From NCBI GenBank assembly GCA_012521705.1, contig JAAYLX010000041.1, positions 1 to 64,000 on the forward strand: a stretch of 64,000 bases of DNA, written 5' to 3'. Positions 52,115 to 60,463 of this stretch are shown in pieces; position 1 is the first letter of the stretch, and the number at the start of each line of letters is the position of its first letter. The position numbers and the translations under genes are program-made. The notes below the pieces were generated by a model that did not search any database, had not been told where the DNA came from, and was given only the letters and a program-made list of their open reading frames with translations. Source of the DNA: Clostridiaceae bacterium (GTDB lineage: Bacteria; Bacillota; Clostridia; DSM-8532).

Positions 52115-53596
52115 ATGAATAATCTTAAGGTGTTGTTTGTTGCAGCCGAATGTGCCCCTTATATCAAAGTGGGCGGTCTAGGGGATGTGGCAGGGGAACT
52201 TCCTCTGAAACTCCATGAGATGGGCTTGGATGTATGTGTTGTCATACCCGGAAACCCGGATATAAATGCGCAGGCAATTTATAAAGGCGATTTTCCTGTC
52301 AAAATGGGGTACAGAACAGAAACGGGTATTCTCCGGGAAGTCTCGGGCAGCCCCGTTCCTGTCTGGGTTATAGATAATTACCATTATCTTGGCCGTACAG
52401 GGGTATATGGACACCATGATGACCCGGAACGCTTTGCCTTCTTCTGCCGGGCTGTTTATGAGATGATGAGGAAACTTGAACTCAAAACAGACATCCTTCA
52501 TCTTAATGACTGGCACACCGCACCCATAGCCATGCTTATACGGGAAAATGAAAGGGAATATCCTCCTCTTTCACAGACCGCGATAGTCTATACCATCCAT
52601 AACCTTGAATACCAGGGGATCAGCGGAAGAAATATTTTTGACCTGTTTGGGGTTAAGGATGTAGTTTTCAAGACCGACAAGGTTGAGTATTACGGTTGCT
52701 TCAATGCCATGAAATCAGGCATTAACTACGCAGATGTAATAAACAGCGTGAGCAAAACTTCAGCGCAGCAGATGCTGACCGATACATACGGTTTTGGACT
52801 GGATGGAGTTTTGAGAGTCCGCAAAGATTATCTGTACGGTATACTGAACGGAATCAACACCGACATCTGGAATCCTGAAACCGATAAAGAGATATACACA
52901 CCATACAATAAACACAATTTAGATGGCAAAAAGGAGAACAAGAAAAAACTTCAGAAGGAATTAGGCCTCAGGGTAAGTGATAAACCCATCTTTTCTGTTG
53001 TCAGCAGACTTGTTCCCAATAAAGGCCTCGACCTGATGGAGGAAGCCGCCAATGCCATTGTCAAAGAGGGAGGCCAATTCGTCCTTCTTGGCAGGGGAGA
53101 AAAGTTCTATGAAAATGCCTTTCTTGGATTGATGGAAAAGTTCCCTGGTTCGGTTGCGGTGAGACTTGAGTTCAACAATCAGCTTGCCCGCAGAATATAT
53201 GCGGGAAGTGATGTTTTCCTTATGCCTTCAAGGCACGAGCCATGCGGAATAAGCCAGCTCATTGCCATGAGATATGGAACAGTGCCGCTGGTCCACAGGA
53301 CGGGAGGGCTTGCCGATACCGTTACAGACGTGGGGAGAAGCAAGGTAAACAGCAATGGTTTCCATTTTACAGAGTATTCTTCTGGCTCGCTTATAAGGTG
53401 CATAAAGAGAGTATTTACACTATACAGGAAACCTGATGAATGGCAGAAACTTGTTTTCAGGGCAATGAGCAGGGATTCGTCCTGGGAGACGTCTGCCAGA
53501 GAATATTTGAAACTATATAAGAAAGCCATGGAAATAAACAAAAAGAGAAAAGAAACAGGAAGGAAGAGATTTATTGAGAAAAAAACAGAGGGCTGA
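52115..53596 (+). CDS. glgA: Glycogen synthase (ADP-glucose)
   Basis: A 493-aa GT5 glucosyltransferase that extends alpha-1,4-glucan with ADP-glucose. The N-terminal KVGGLGDVAGELP (Lys18 binds the nucleotide sugar), HLNDWHTAPI and YTIHNLEYQG are typical. The C-terminal domain has SRLVPNKGLDL and MPSRHEPCGISQL, and the last residues are basic. No glgC, glgB or glgP is nearby. The ATG 52115 follows GTGAGAGG. The end overlaps nth by 23 bases. Confidence 0.95.
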   Translation: MNNLKVLFVAAECAPYIKVGGLGDVAGELPLKLHEMGLDVCVVIPGNPDINAQAIYKGDFPVKMGYRTETGILREVSGSPVPVWVIDNYHYLGRTGVYGHHDDPERFAFFCRAVYEMMRKLELKTDILHLNDWHTAPIAMLIRENEREYPPLSQTAIVYTIHNLEYQGISGRNIFDLFGVKDVVFKTDKVEYYGCFNAMKSGINYADVINSVSKTSAQQMLTDTYGFGLDGVLRVRKDYLYGILNGINTDIWNPETDKEIYTPYNKHNLDGKKENKKKLQKELGLRVSDKPIFSVVSRLVPNKGLDLMEEAANAIVKEGGQFVLLGRGEKFYENAFLGLMEKFPGSVAVRLEFNNQLARRIYAGSDVFLMPSRHEPCGISQLIAMRYGTVPLVHRTGGLADTVTDVGRSKVNSNGFHFTEYSSGSLIRCIKRVFTLYRKPDEWQKLVFRAMSRDSSWETSAREYLKLYKKAMEINKKRKETGRKRFIEKKTEG

Positions 53597-54212
53597 AGCG
53601 GTACTTCAAGAGCTTACAAAACTCTATCCCGATGCAAAATGTTCACTTGATTTTACCAATCCTTTGGAACTTTTGATTGCGACTCAGCTTGCCGCCCAAT
53701 GCACCGACGCCCGTGTCAATATAGTCACAAAGGAACTTTTCAAAAAATACAAAACCTGTGAGGATTACGCGGGGGCAGATCTTTCTGAACTGGAAGAGGA
53801 TATAAAAGCGACAGGCTTTTTCAGAAACAAGGCTAAAAATATAAAAGGATGCTGTACAAAAATATTGACCGAATATGGCGGAAAAGTTCCTGATACCATG
53901 GAAGAACTTCTTACTCTTCCCGGAGTAGGCAGAAAAACCGCTAATGTTGTTCTGTCCACCATTTATGGCAAGCCTGGTGTGATTGTCGATACCCACTGTT
54001 CAAGACTTGCCAACAGAATAGGTCTTACAAAATCAGAAAATCCGGATATAATTGAAAGAGATCTGATGAAACTGGTACCAAAACCACATTGGGCGCAGTT
54101 TTCCCATTGCCTTGTTTTCCATGGGAGAGAGGTTTGTCACGCCAGAAAGCCCAAATGTGAAATTTGTACTATTTTGCCATATTGCGAATTTGGTAATAAA
54201 AAGATAAAATAA
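53574..54212 (+). CDS. nth: Endonuclease III
   Basis: A 212-aa DNA glycosylase/AP lyase for oxidised pyrimidines. Catalytic Lys121 lies in the helix-hairpin-helix LPGVGRKTANVV, and Asp139 in VDTHCSR. The [4Fe-4S] cysteines are Cys188, 195, 198 and 204 (C-x6-C-x2-C-x5-C). Start is TTG 53574, 23 bases inside glgA, with GGAAGAG upstream. Normal length. It is co-transcribed with glgA and probably the following genes. Confidence 0.96.
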   Translation: MRKKQRAEAVLQELTKLYPDAKCSLDFTNPLELLIATQLAAQCTDARVNIVTKELFKKYKTCEDYAGADLSELEEDIKATGFFRNKAKNIKGCCTKILTEYGGKVPDTMEELLTLPGVGRKTANVVLSTIYGKPGVIVDTHCSRLANRIGLTKSENPDIIERDLMKLVPKPHWAQFSHCLVFHGREVCHARKPKCEICTILPYCEFGNKKIK

Positions 54213-54237
54213 AGACAATTAATGTCGGGGGAAAGAA

Positions 54238-56316
54238 ATGCTGTTTGATGAGGGAAAAACTTTCGGTTCCATTCCGGAAGATTATGTCTTTGCGCTTGAT
54301 ATCGGGACCCGTACCATCATAGGTTTGGTTGGTATTCAAAAAGACAATCAGTTTCTGGTTCAGGCTGCCGAAGTTATAGAGCATGAAAGCCGGGCAATGA
54401 TGGACGGACAAATCCATAATATTGAAAAGGTCGCTCAAGGTGTCAGAAAGGTAAAAGAAGCACTGGAAAGCAGACTCGGTTATAAACTGACAAGAGTTTC
54501 CATAGCTGCTGCCGGAAGGGTTTTGAAAACTTGCAGGGTGACAGTTTCCAAGGATGTTGAGGAAGGGCAGGAAATTGACGAGCAGTTCATCAGCGCCCTT
54601 GAAATGGAAGGAATCCGTAAGGCGCAGCAGGAGATTGACACCGACACTTCTGACAAAGAAAGGGAGCAATACTATTGCGTAGGCTATAGTATTGTCAATT
54701 ACTTTCTGAACGATTACGTTATTTCAAGTCTCTCCGGTCACAGGGGAAATAAAGCAGGCGCTGAAATTCTTGCAACGTTTCTGCCTCAGACAGTGGTGGA
54801 CAGTTTGTATACTGTTGTTTCGAGGGCAGGACTGCAGGTTGATTATATGACTTTGGAGCCTATAGCCGCACTCAACCTTGCCATTCCGCAGGATCTCAGG
54901 CTGCTCAACCTTGCTTTGGTTGACATTGGCGCGGGAACTTCGGATATTGCTATCACGAGGTCAGGAACGGTTGTTGCCTATGCCATGGTTCCCATTGCGG
55001 GGGACGAGTTGACCGAGTGCATTGCCCAGCATTATCTTGTTGACTTTAACACTGCCGAAAAGATTAAGACCTCTTTAAGTACAAGTGACAAGGTTGTTTT
55101 CAAGGATATACTTGACAATGAGATTTGCGCAAGTTCGGAAGAAGTGCGTGTAATCATTGCCCCGGTTCTGGATAAACTGGCGAGGACCATAGTTGATAAA
55201 ATTGTAGAGTATAATGGAGGCAAAGCCCCCAACGCTGTATTTCTTGTCGGCGGCGGGAGTATGATAGGCGGCCTTTGTGATATAATTTCAGACCTTCTTG
55301 GACTTCCCAATTCAAGGGTTGCTGTCCGCAACCGCAGCATGGCGAAGAATATTGTACTTGAGGAAGACAAATTACACGGACCGGAAGGTATTACCCCCCT
55401 TGGAATTATGGTCACTTCCTTTATGGAAAACCGTCAGGATTTCTATACGGTAAAAGTAAACGGTTCAAAAGTCAGAGTATATAACTCCAGACAGATGACT
55501 GTTTCAGATGCTCTTATCCTGGCCGACATTAAACCCGAGGAATTGCTGTGCAGGTCAGGTGCCAGCCTTAAATTCTTTGTTGACGGCAAAGAAAGAATTA
55601 TTAGGGGAGGTTTCGGAAAACCTGCCGAGATTTATGTTAATAATAAAAAGTCACGGCTTAACAGCTTCATAGCTCCGGGCGATGACATAACGGTTATTCC
55701 CGCGGAAAACGGCGAGGACGGGAAAGCTGTTGCAAAAGAACTAATAGAGGAAGTTGTGCCCATTACTGTTGTTGAAGGGCAAAGTACTTACAAGGTTTTG
55801 CCCAGAATCTATATCAACGGCCGGGAAGTTCAGCCCGAAACACCCGTAAAAGAGGGTGACAGAGTCGAAATACTTAAGGAATACACTTTGGAAGATTTAT
55901 TGACAAAATTAAAAATAGATATCAAGTCTTACGATTTTGCTGTTAACGGCAAGCCCTATGGTGGGAAAGCTATTATAAGACCCGGCGACTATGTGACGGC
56001 TGAAATAAAGGCTTCCGTCAAACCCGAGGAAGAGATAAAACCTGTTAAAGATGATGTAAAGGATATTGGTTCTCTTCTTAAGGAAGTGGAACAGAATATA
56101 GCCAAACGGGACGGCATCACAGTTAAAGTAAACGGTCAACTGGTCAATATCCCGCCCAAGAATACTGATTATTTATTCCTGGACGTTTTTAACTATATTG
56201 ATTTCGATATCACAGCCGCCAAAGGGATTATACAACTCAGGATCAACGGCAAAAAAGCCAACTATACCGATATAATTAAATCCGGCGATTTAATCGATAT
56301 ATATTGGGAAGATTAG
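54238..56316 (+). CDS. Large FtsA-like actin-family protein with beta-grasp-like C-terminus
   Basis: A 692-aa protein. Residues about 15-395 are an actin-fold FtsA/PilM-like domain: phosphate 1 FALDIGTRTIIGLVG, a 1C/SHS2-type insert with VSIAAAGRVLKTCRV, phosphate 2 LVDIGAGTSDIAI and adenosine VFLVGGGSMIGGLCD. The remaining 300 residues hold three or four small repeats, each with a pattern like VKVNGSKVRVYN...GDDITVIP, IYINGREVQPETPVKEGDRVEIL and LRINGKKANYTDIIKSGDLIDIYWED, which look like ubiquitin-like beta-grasp modules. Canonical FtsA is about 410 aa. It is not the ftsAZ copy; no ftsZ is near. A role in cell division or envelope assembly is inferred. Confidence 0.75.
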   Translation: MLFDEGKTFGSIPEDYVFALDIGTRTIIGLVGIQKDNQFLVQAAEVIEHESRAMMDGQIHNIEKVAQGVRKVKEALESRLGYKLTRVSIAAAGRVLKTCRVTVSKDVEEGQEIDEQFISALEMEGIRKAQQEIDTDTSDKEREQYYCVGYSIVNYFLNDYVISSLSGHRGNKAGAEILATFLPQTVVDSLYTVVSRAGLQVDYMTLEPIAALNLAIPQDLRLLNLALVDIGAGTSDIAITRSGTVVAYAMVPIAGDELTECIAQHYLVDFNTAEKIKTSLSTSDKVVFKDILDNEICASSEEVRVIIAPVLDKLARTIVDKIVEYNGGKAPNAVFLVGGGSMIGGLCDIISDLLGLPNSRVAVRNRSMAKNIVLEEDKLHGPEGITPLGIMVTSFMENRQDFYTVKVNGSKVRVYNSRQMTVSDALILADIKPEELLCRSGASLKFFVDGKERIIRGGFGKPAEIYVNNKKSRLNSFIAPGDDITVIPAENGEDGKAVAKELIEEVVPITVVEGQSTYKVLPRIYINGREVQPETPVKEGDRVEILKEYTLEDLLTKLKIDIKSYDFAVNGKPYGGKAIIRPGDYVTAEIKASVKPEEEIKPVKDDVKDIGSLLKEVEQNIAKRDGITVKVNGQLVNIPPKNTDYLFLDVFNYIDFDITAAKGIIQLRINGKKANYTDIIKSGDLIDIYWED

Positions 56317-56341
56317 TCACCTGATTTTTTTGGAGGTAACA

Positions 56342-58063
56342 TTGAAACTATTAAAAGAGAATGCAGCAGAAGGCATGTTGGAGAACTTTATAAAGTACGA
56401 AAGTAACGTTACTAAAATAGTATGCCTGATGTTGGCAGCATTATATGTTAAGGATTTAGGCATAAGGATTTTTGTTGAGGGTCAGCGTTCTTTGAGTTTG
56501 ATAATCTTTGTTCAAGCATCTCTGATTCTTTTATACTTTCTTGTGAGCCGTTTTCAACATAAGTACCAGGATTCTGAAAAACCTGAAATTTCATCCGGCT
56601 ACAAAGTATTTAGAATAGTTGAAGTCACCTTATGCGCCTTATTTATAAGCACATTGTTTTATAGCGAATATTTTTATTTTGTCCCGATCCTGCCGATTGC
56701 ATTTGAATGCATAAAAAGTGGATATAGAAAGGCAAGGCCATATTTGCTGTTGGGATTGATATCCCAGCTGGTTACCCAGGCTCTGGCATCTCTATATCTT
56801 AAGCATGTAGTGTTTGAATCTGTCAGTATTTTGAGGCAGTCAATTATTATTACCTGCATGTATGTTTTGTACACCGGATTTATTTACATTTGCGGCATTG
56901 TACATAAGGAATATGTCCGAAGCGAGGCAGAAAACAATATTCTGATTGACCGTCTCGGCGATAAATACATCCAGCTTGAGCAGGCCAAAAAGGAAATCCA
57001 GGAACATTACGATAAAGTCAGGGAAACCAACAAGAAACTTGAGGAAACAAACGAGAAATTAACCGCAAGTATTGCGGAGTTCTATACTCTCCAGCAGATT
57101 TCCCAGGCCATTACCTCTATTTTTTATATGAATGAGCTTTTGAAGTTTGTTAACGACATAATAATGGGGGTAATGGGAGCCCTTCATTCAACCATAGCAC
57201 TGTGTTACGGACCATATAACAAACTGAAGGTACAGGTTTCCAGTATCTACGACAGAAAGGAACTGGCCATAGTATCCGACTATATCAATACCGATGTCTT
57301 AAAACCATGTACCACTGAAGGCAAATCCATGATTGACAACAATGTCAATCCTGAGTGTTATCCTTTTACAATAGGGCGTAATATTAAGTCATTGATCTGT
57401 GTTCCCTTCCTTGCAAAAGGAAACCCGCTGGGCGTGGTTTTGATAGAGCACAGTTTCAAAGATGCATTCAACAGTGAAAATGTCAGGCTTCTTGAGATTA
57501 TATGCCAGCAGGTTAGTATAGCTATTGAAAATGCCAGACTTTATCAGCAAATGCACGACCTGGCGACCATGGACGGACTGACAGGGGCATATAACCGACT
57601 GTACTTCCAGGACAAGATTCTTGAGGAATTTAACAGGGCAAAAGAAGAAGAATATGAACTTTCACTTATTATTTTCGATATAGACCACTTTAAGAAGTTC
57701 AATGACACCTACGGGCATCTGTTTGGCGACAAGGTCCTCAAATCCATATCGGCATATATTCAGAGAACCCTCAGAAAAGAGGATATTTTCGCCCGGTTCG
57801 GCGGGGAAGAGTTTGTCATACTTATGCCTCATACCTCCCTGCAGCAGGCAGTGGAAAAGGCCGAGGAAATAAGAAAAGGAATCGCAAGCCTGACCATTAC
57901 CGACAGAGTTGTGGAAGCTTCGGTAAATATCAGTTTGGGCGTATCATCAATACCACATACGGCCAATAATCCCAACGAGCTTGTAAGAACTGCCGATGAC
58001 GCCCTGTATGAAGCCAAAGAAAGCGGCAGAAACAATGTCAAAGTGGCAAAGCCGGTGAATTAA
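56342..58063 (+). CDS. Membrane diguanylate cyclase (GAF-GGDEF)
   Basis: A 573-aa protein with five to six N-terminal membrane helices (about 20-185), a coiled-coil linker (about 190-245, QLEQAKKEIQEHYDKVRETNKKLEETNEKL), a GAF domain (about 250-395) and a C-terminal GGDEF domain. The active-site loop is intact (GGEEF, 487-491), and RKED five residues before it is a product-inhibition I-site. It should make c-di-GMP from GTP with feedback control. TTG 56342 follows GGAGG at 5 bases. It is 25 bases after the FtsA-like gene, so the two are co-transcribed. No PilZ or EAL protein is adjacent. Confidence 0.92.
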   Translation: MKLLKENAAEGMLENFIKYESNVTKIVCLMLAALYVKDLGIRIFVEGQRSLSLIIFVQASLILLYFLVSRFQHKYQDSEKPEISSGYKVFRIVEVTLCALFISTLFYSEYFYFVPILPIAFECIKSGYRKARPYLLLGLISQLVTQALASLYLKHVVFESVSILRQSIIITCMYVLYTGFIYICGIVHKEYVRSEAENNILIDRLGDKYIQLEQAKKEIQEHYDKVRETNKKLEETNEKLTASIAEFYTLQQISQAITSIFYMNELLKFVNDIIMGVMGALHSTIALCYGPYNKLKVQVSSIYDRKELAIVSDYINTDVLKPCTTEGKSMIDNNVNPECYPFTIGRNIKSLICVPFLAKGNPLGVVLIEHSFKDAFNSENVRLLEIICQQVSIAIENARLYQQMHDLATMDGLTGAYNRLYFQDKILEEFNRAKEEEYELSLIIFDIDHFKKFNDTYGHLFGDKVLKSISAYIQRTLRKEDIFARFGGEEFVILMPHTSLQQAVEKAEEIRKGIASLTITDRVVEASVNISLGVSSIPHTANNPNELVRTADDALYEAKESGRNNVKVAKPVN

Positions 58064-58215
58064 AAGAATCCGGGGAAAATAAAAACTCCGGACAAATCTT
58101 GTAATTAAGATAAGTCCGAAGCAATAAAGGAATAATCATTATATTCAGATTTCATCATAATGTCTCCGTATAAGAAGTTCTGCTTTTTATCCGCAGTTAT
58201 GTTCCAACAATGAAG

Positions 58216-58701
58216 TTATGCGTTTGCAATAACTTCATTTTCATGTTTTTCTACAATTTCTTTAACCTGCTGTTCCTCGTCGGGAGTCAGAACCTTTTCC
58301 AGGTTCAGCATGAGTATCAGTTTTTCACCGAGCTTGGCAACTCCGGAAAGGAATCGTCTGTCGAAGCTTGTGAGAGTCTCCGGCGCTGGTTCAATATCTT
58401 CGTCAGGTACTTTCGCTATTTCAGACACGCTGTCCACAATAAAACCTAAAAGCATGCCGTTGGAATTGACAATCAAAATCTTGGTGCTTTCGTCATTTTC
58501 CTTATCGGGCATTTTGAAGCGCTTTCTCAGATTAAAAACTGTGAGCACCTTTCCCCTGAGATTCAACAACCCTTCTATGAACGGGGGTGTGTTGGGGACT
58601 TTAAATATCTCCTGCGGATTAATAATCTGAAATATATCTGTTATACTTATTCCAAAAGACTCATCGGCAATCTGGAATATTACAAGTTGCTGCAATGCCA
58701 T
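58216..58701 (-). CDS. cheW: CheW-family chemotaxis coupling protein
   Basis: A 161-aa CheW with the expected two SH3-like beta-barrel subdomains: QQLVIFQIADESFGISITDIFQII, PFIEGLLNLRGKVLTVFNLRKRF, KILIVNSNGMLLGFIVDSVSEIAKV and FLSGVAKLGEKLILMLNLEKVL. CheW links receptors to the CheA kinase. No cheA or receptor gene is near, so it is a stand-alone copy. GGAGGT lies 7 bases before the ATG at 58701. The next gene back on this strand, argJ, ends 77 bases upstream and is unrelated by function. Confidence 0.93.
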   Translation of the reverse strand: MALQQLVIFQIADESFGISITDIFQIINPQEIFKVPNTPPFIEGLLNLRGKVLTVFNLRKRFKMPDKENDESTKILIVNSNGMLLGFIVDSVSEIAKVPDEDIEPAPETLTSFDRRFLSGVAKLGEKLILMLNLEKVLTPDEEQQVKEIVEKHENEVIANA

Positions 58702-58778
58702 ATCAATACCTCCAACTCATTCTCAGATATAATTACCCTAAATTAGCACAGGAATAACATATAACTGTGAATTATTTG

Positions 58779-59975
58779 TCATGTTCTGTAGGAACCATTA
58801 ATTTTGACGTAATCATAGGTTAAATCACAAGTCCAGATTCTGTCGCTGACATTCCCCGCCTTGAAATCCAGAGTAATTACAACTTCTTTTTGCCGGAGAA
58901 TATTTAATGCTTTTTCTTCGTCAAAGTTGCATGCGATACCGTTATGGCATACCATAAGATCGCCCAGGAATATATCGGTTTTGTCAGGATCAAATTTTGC
59001 GCCCGAATAGCCTGCGGCAGTGAAAATTCTGCCCCAGTTGGCGTCGTTTCCGAAAATTGCTGTCTTTACCAGCGGTGATTTTGCAATGGCATTCAGGATA
59101 AGGTGTGCGCTTTCTCTGTCAGATAAGTTATTAACACGGATTTCAATGAGCTTTGTAGCGCCTTCCCCGTCTCCAGCCAGCATTTTTGCCAGGGTAACCG
59201 ATACTTCCTCCAACGCAAATACAAATGCGTCATAGTTGGCGTCTTCTTCTGTTATAGGATTATTTCCTGCCATTCCGTTGGCGAGAATGAGAACTTTATC
59301 GCAGACACTGGTGTCGCCATCAACAGAAATCCTGTTGAAAGACCTTTCGGCAACAGTCCTGAGAGCCTTGTCCAAAAGCTGCTGTGATATGGCTGCATCT
59401 GTGGTAATAACAGAAATCATGGTTGCCATATTCGGGTGAATCATACCCGAACCTTTTGCCATTCCGCCAATGGTAACAGTTTTGCCGTCAATCAAAAATG
59501 TTTTTGAAGCCTCTTTAGGGTAGGTATCGGTGGTCATAATCGCTTTTGCAGCTTCTGAACCTCCGTCCGGAGTCAAGTTTCCAAAAGCATTTTCCAAACC
59601 GTTTTTGATTTTTTCCAGGTCAAGGGGAAAACCGATTACTCCGGTGGAGCCCAGCATAACTTCTTCGGGGCTGCATCCTACAAGTGAGGCGGCCAACTCT
59701 GCCATGCGGGCGGCGTCTTTATCGCCCCGTTCGCCTACGCAGGCATTTGCACAGCCGCTGTTGATAACTACCGCTTTTGCAGAACCCTTTTTTATTTTAT
59801 CCATTGTCCATTTAAGGGAATGGCCTTTGACAATATTTGTTGTAAAAATTCCGGCTGCTGTTGCGGTTGTGTCGGAAACAATCAGAGCCAGATCCTTATT
59901 GTTGTTTTTCTTAAGTCCACAGGCAACTCCTGCGGCCTTGAAACCCATAGGGGCTGTAACTCCTGATTTTGACAT
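58779..59975 (-). CDS. argJ: Bifunctional ornithine/glutamate N-acetyltransferase ArgJ
   Basis: A 398-aa ArgJ that moves acetyl from N-acetylornithine to glutamate and may also use acetyl-CoA. The self-cleavage site is Thr185 (GSGMIHPNMATM), splitting it into alpha and beta chains. The N-terminus PMGFKAAGVACGLKK and the C-terminus CDLTYDYVKINGSYRT are typical. The preferred ATG is 59975 with GGAGG upstream rather than the ATG at 59990. No other arginine genes are adjacent. Full length. Confidence 0.94.
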   Translation of the reverse strand: MSKSGVTAPMGFKAAGVACGLKKNNNKDLALIVSDTTATAAGIFTTNIVKGHSLKWTMDKIKKGSAKAVVINSGCANACVGERGDKDAARMAELAASLVGCSPEEVMLGSTGVIGFPLDLEKIKNGLENAFGNLTPDGGSEAAKAIMTTDTYPKEASKTFLIDGKTVTIGGMAKGSGMIHPNMATMISVITTDAAISQQLLDKALRTVAERSFNRISVDGDTSVCDKVLILANGMAGNNPITEEDANYDAFVFALEEVSVTLAKMLAGDGEGATKLIEIRVNNLSDRESAHLILNAIAKSPLVKTAIFGNDANWGRIFTAAGYSGAKFDPDKTDIFLGDLMVCHNGIACNFDEEKALNILRQKEVVITLDFKAGNVSDRIWTCDLTYDYVKINGSYRT

Positions 59976-60058
59976 AATGCGCCTCCACATAATTTTCTTT
60001 ATTTTAAACCAATTGAAGTTTTGCTTGCAATAGGGTTTGAAATAAATACTCCACTGCT

Positions 60059-60086
60059 TTGATACTTCGCAGAAATAAGGTATAAT
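60059..60086 (+). promoter_or_regulatory. Promoter of the yerC-like/secA unit
   Basis: TTGATA (60059-60064), 16-base spacer, TATAAT (60081-60086). Confidence 0.65.
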
Positions 60087-60163
60087 AAGATTAATGTTTT
60101 AAATTATTTATGCCATACCCGTGAATTTTGTAAAAAATAAAAATACCAGCGAGGGTGATATTA

Positions 60164-60463
60164 GTGAATAGTAAACTGAAAGACAAATATACTGATCAAC
60201 TTTTTGAGGCCATACTTACTCTTGAAACAGTCGATGAATGTTACAGTTTCTTTGAGGATTTAGGGACAATTGCCGAAATAAAGGCTTTTGCCCAGAGATT
60301 TGCTGTTGCCAGCATGCTCACTGAAAAGAAAACTTACAGGGAAATCCACGAACAGACAGGAGCAAGCGAGGCAACAATAAGCAGGGTTAACAGGGCCTTG
60401 AATTATGGCGCGGATGGGTATAAACTTGCTCTTGAGCGCTTAAATAAAAGGAGTAAAGAATAA
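60164..60463 (+). CDS. TrpR-like YerC/YecD family DNA-binding protein
   Basis: A 99-aa protein with a TrpR-type helix-turn-helix (KTYREIHEQTGASEATISRVNRALNYGADGYKLAL) after EIKAFAQRFAVASMLTEKKT. This family (YerC/YecD) is widespread in Firmicutes and its regulon is not well defined. GTG 60164 with GAGGGTG about 8 bases upstream is chosen over GTG 60155. The stop is directly followed by the secA ATG, so the two are coupled. Whether it regulates secA is unknown. Confidence 0.85.
   Translation: MNSKLKDKYTDQLFEAILTLETVDECYSFFEDLGTIAEIKAFAQRFAVASMLTEKKTYREIHEQTGASEATISRVNRALNYGADGYKLALERLNKRSKE

Noticed and set aside
58064-58215. Hairpin near 58090-58122 as a terminator of the diguanylate cyclase gene
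   Set aside because: The stem is interrupted and there is no T-tract on either strand.
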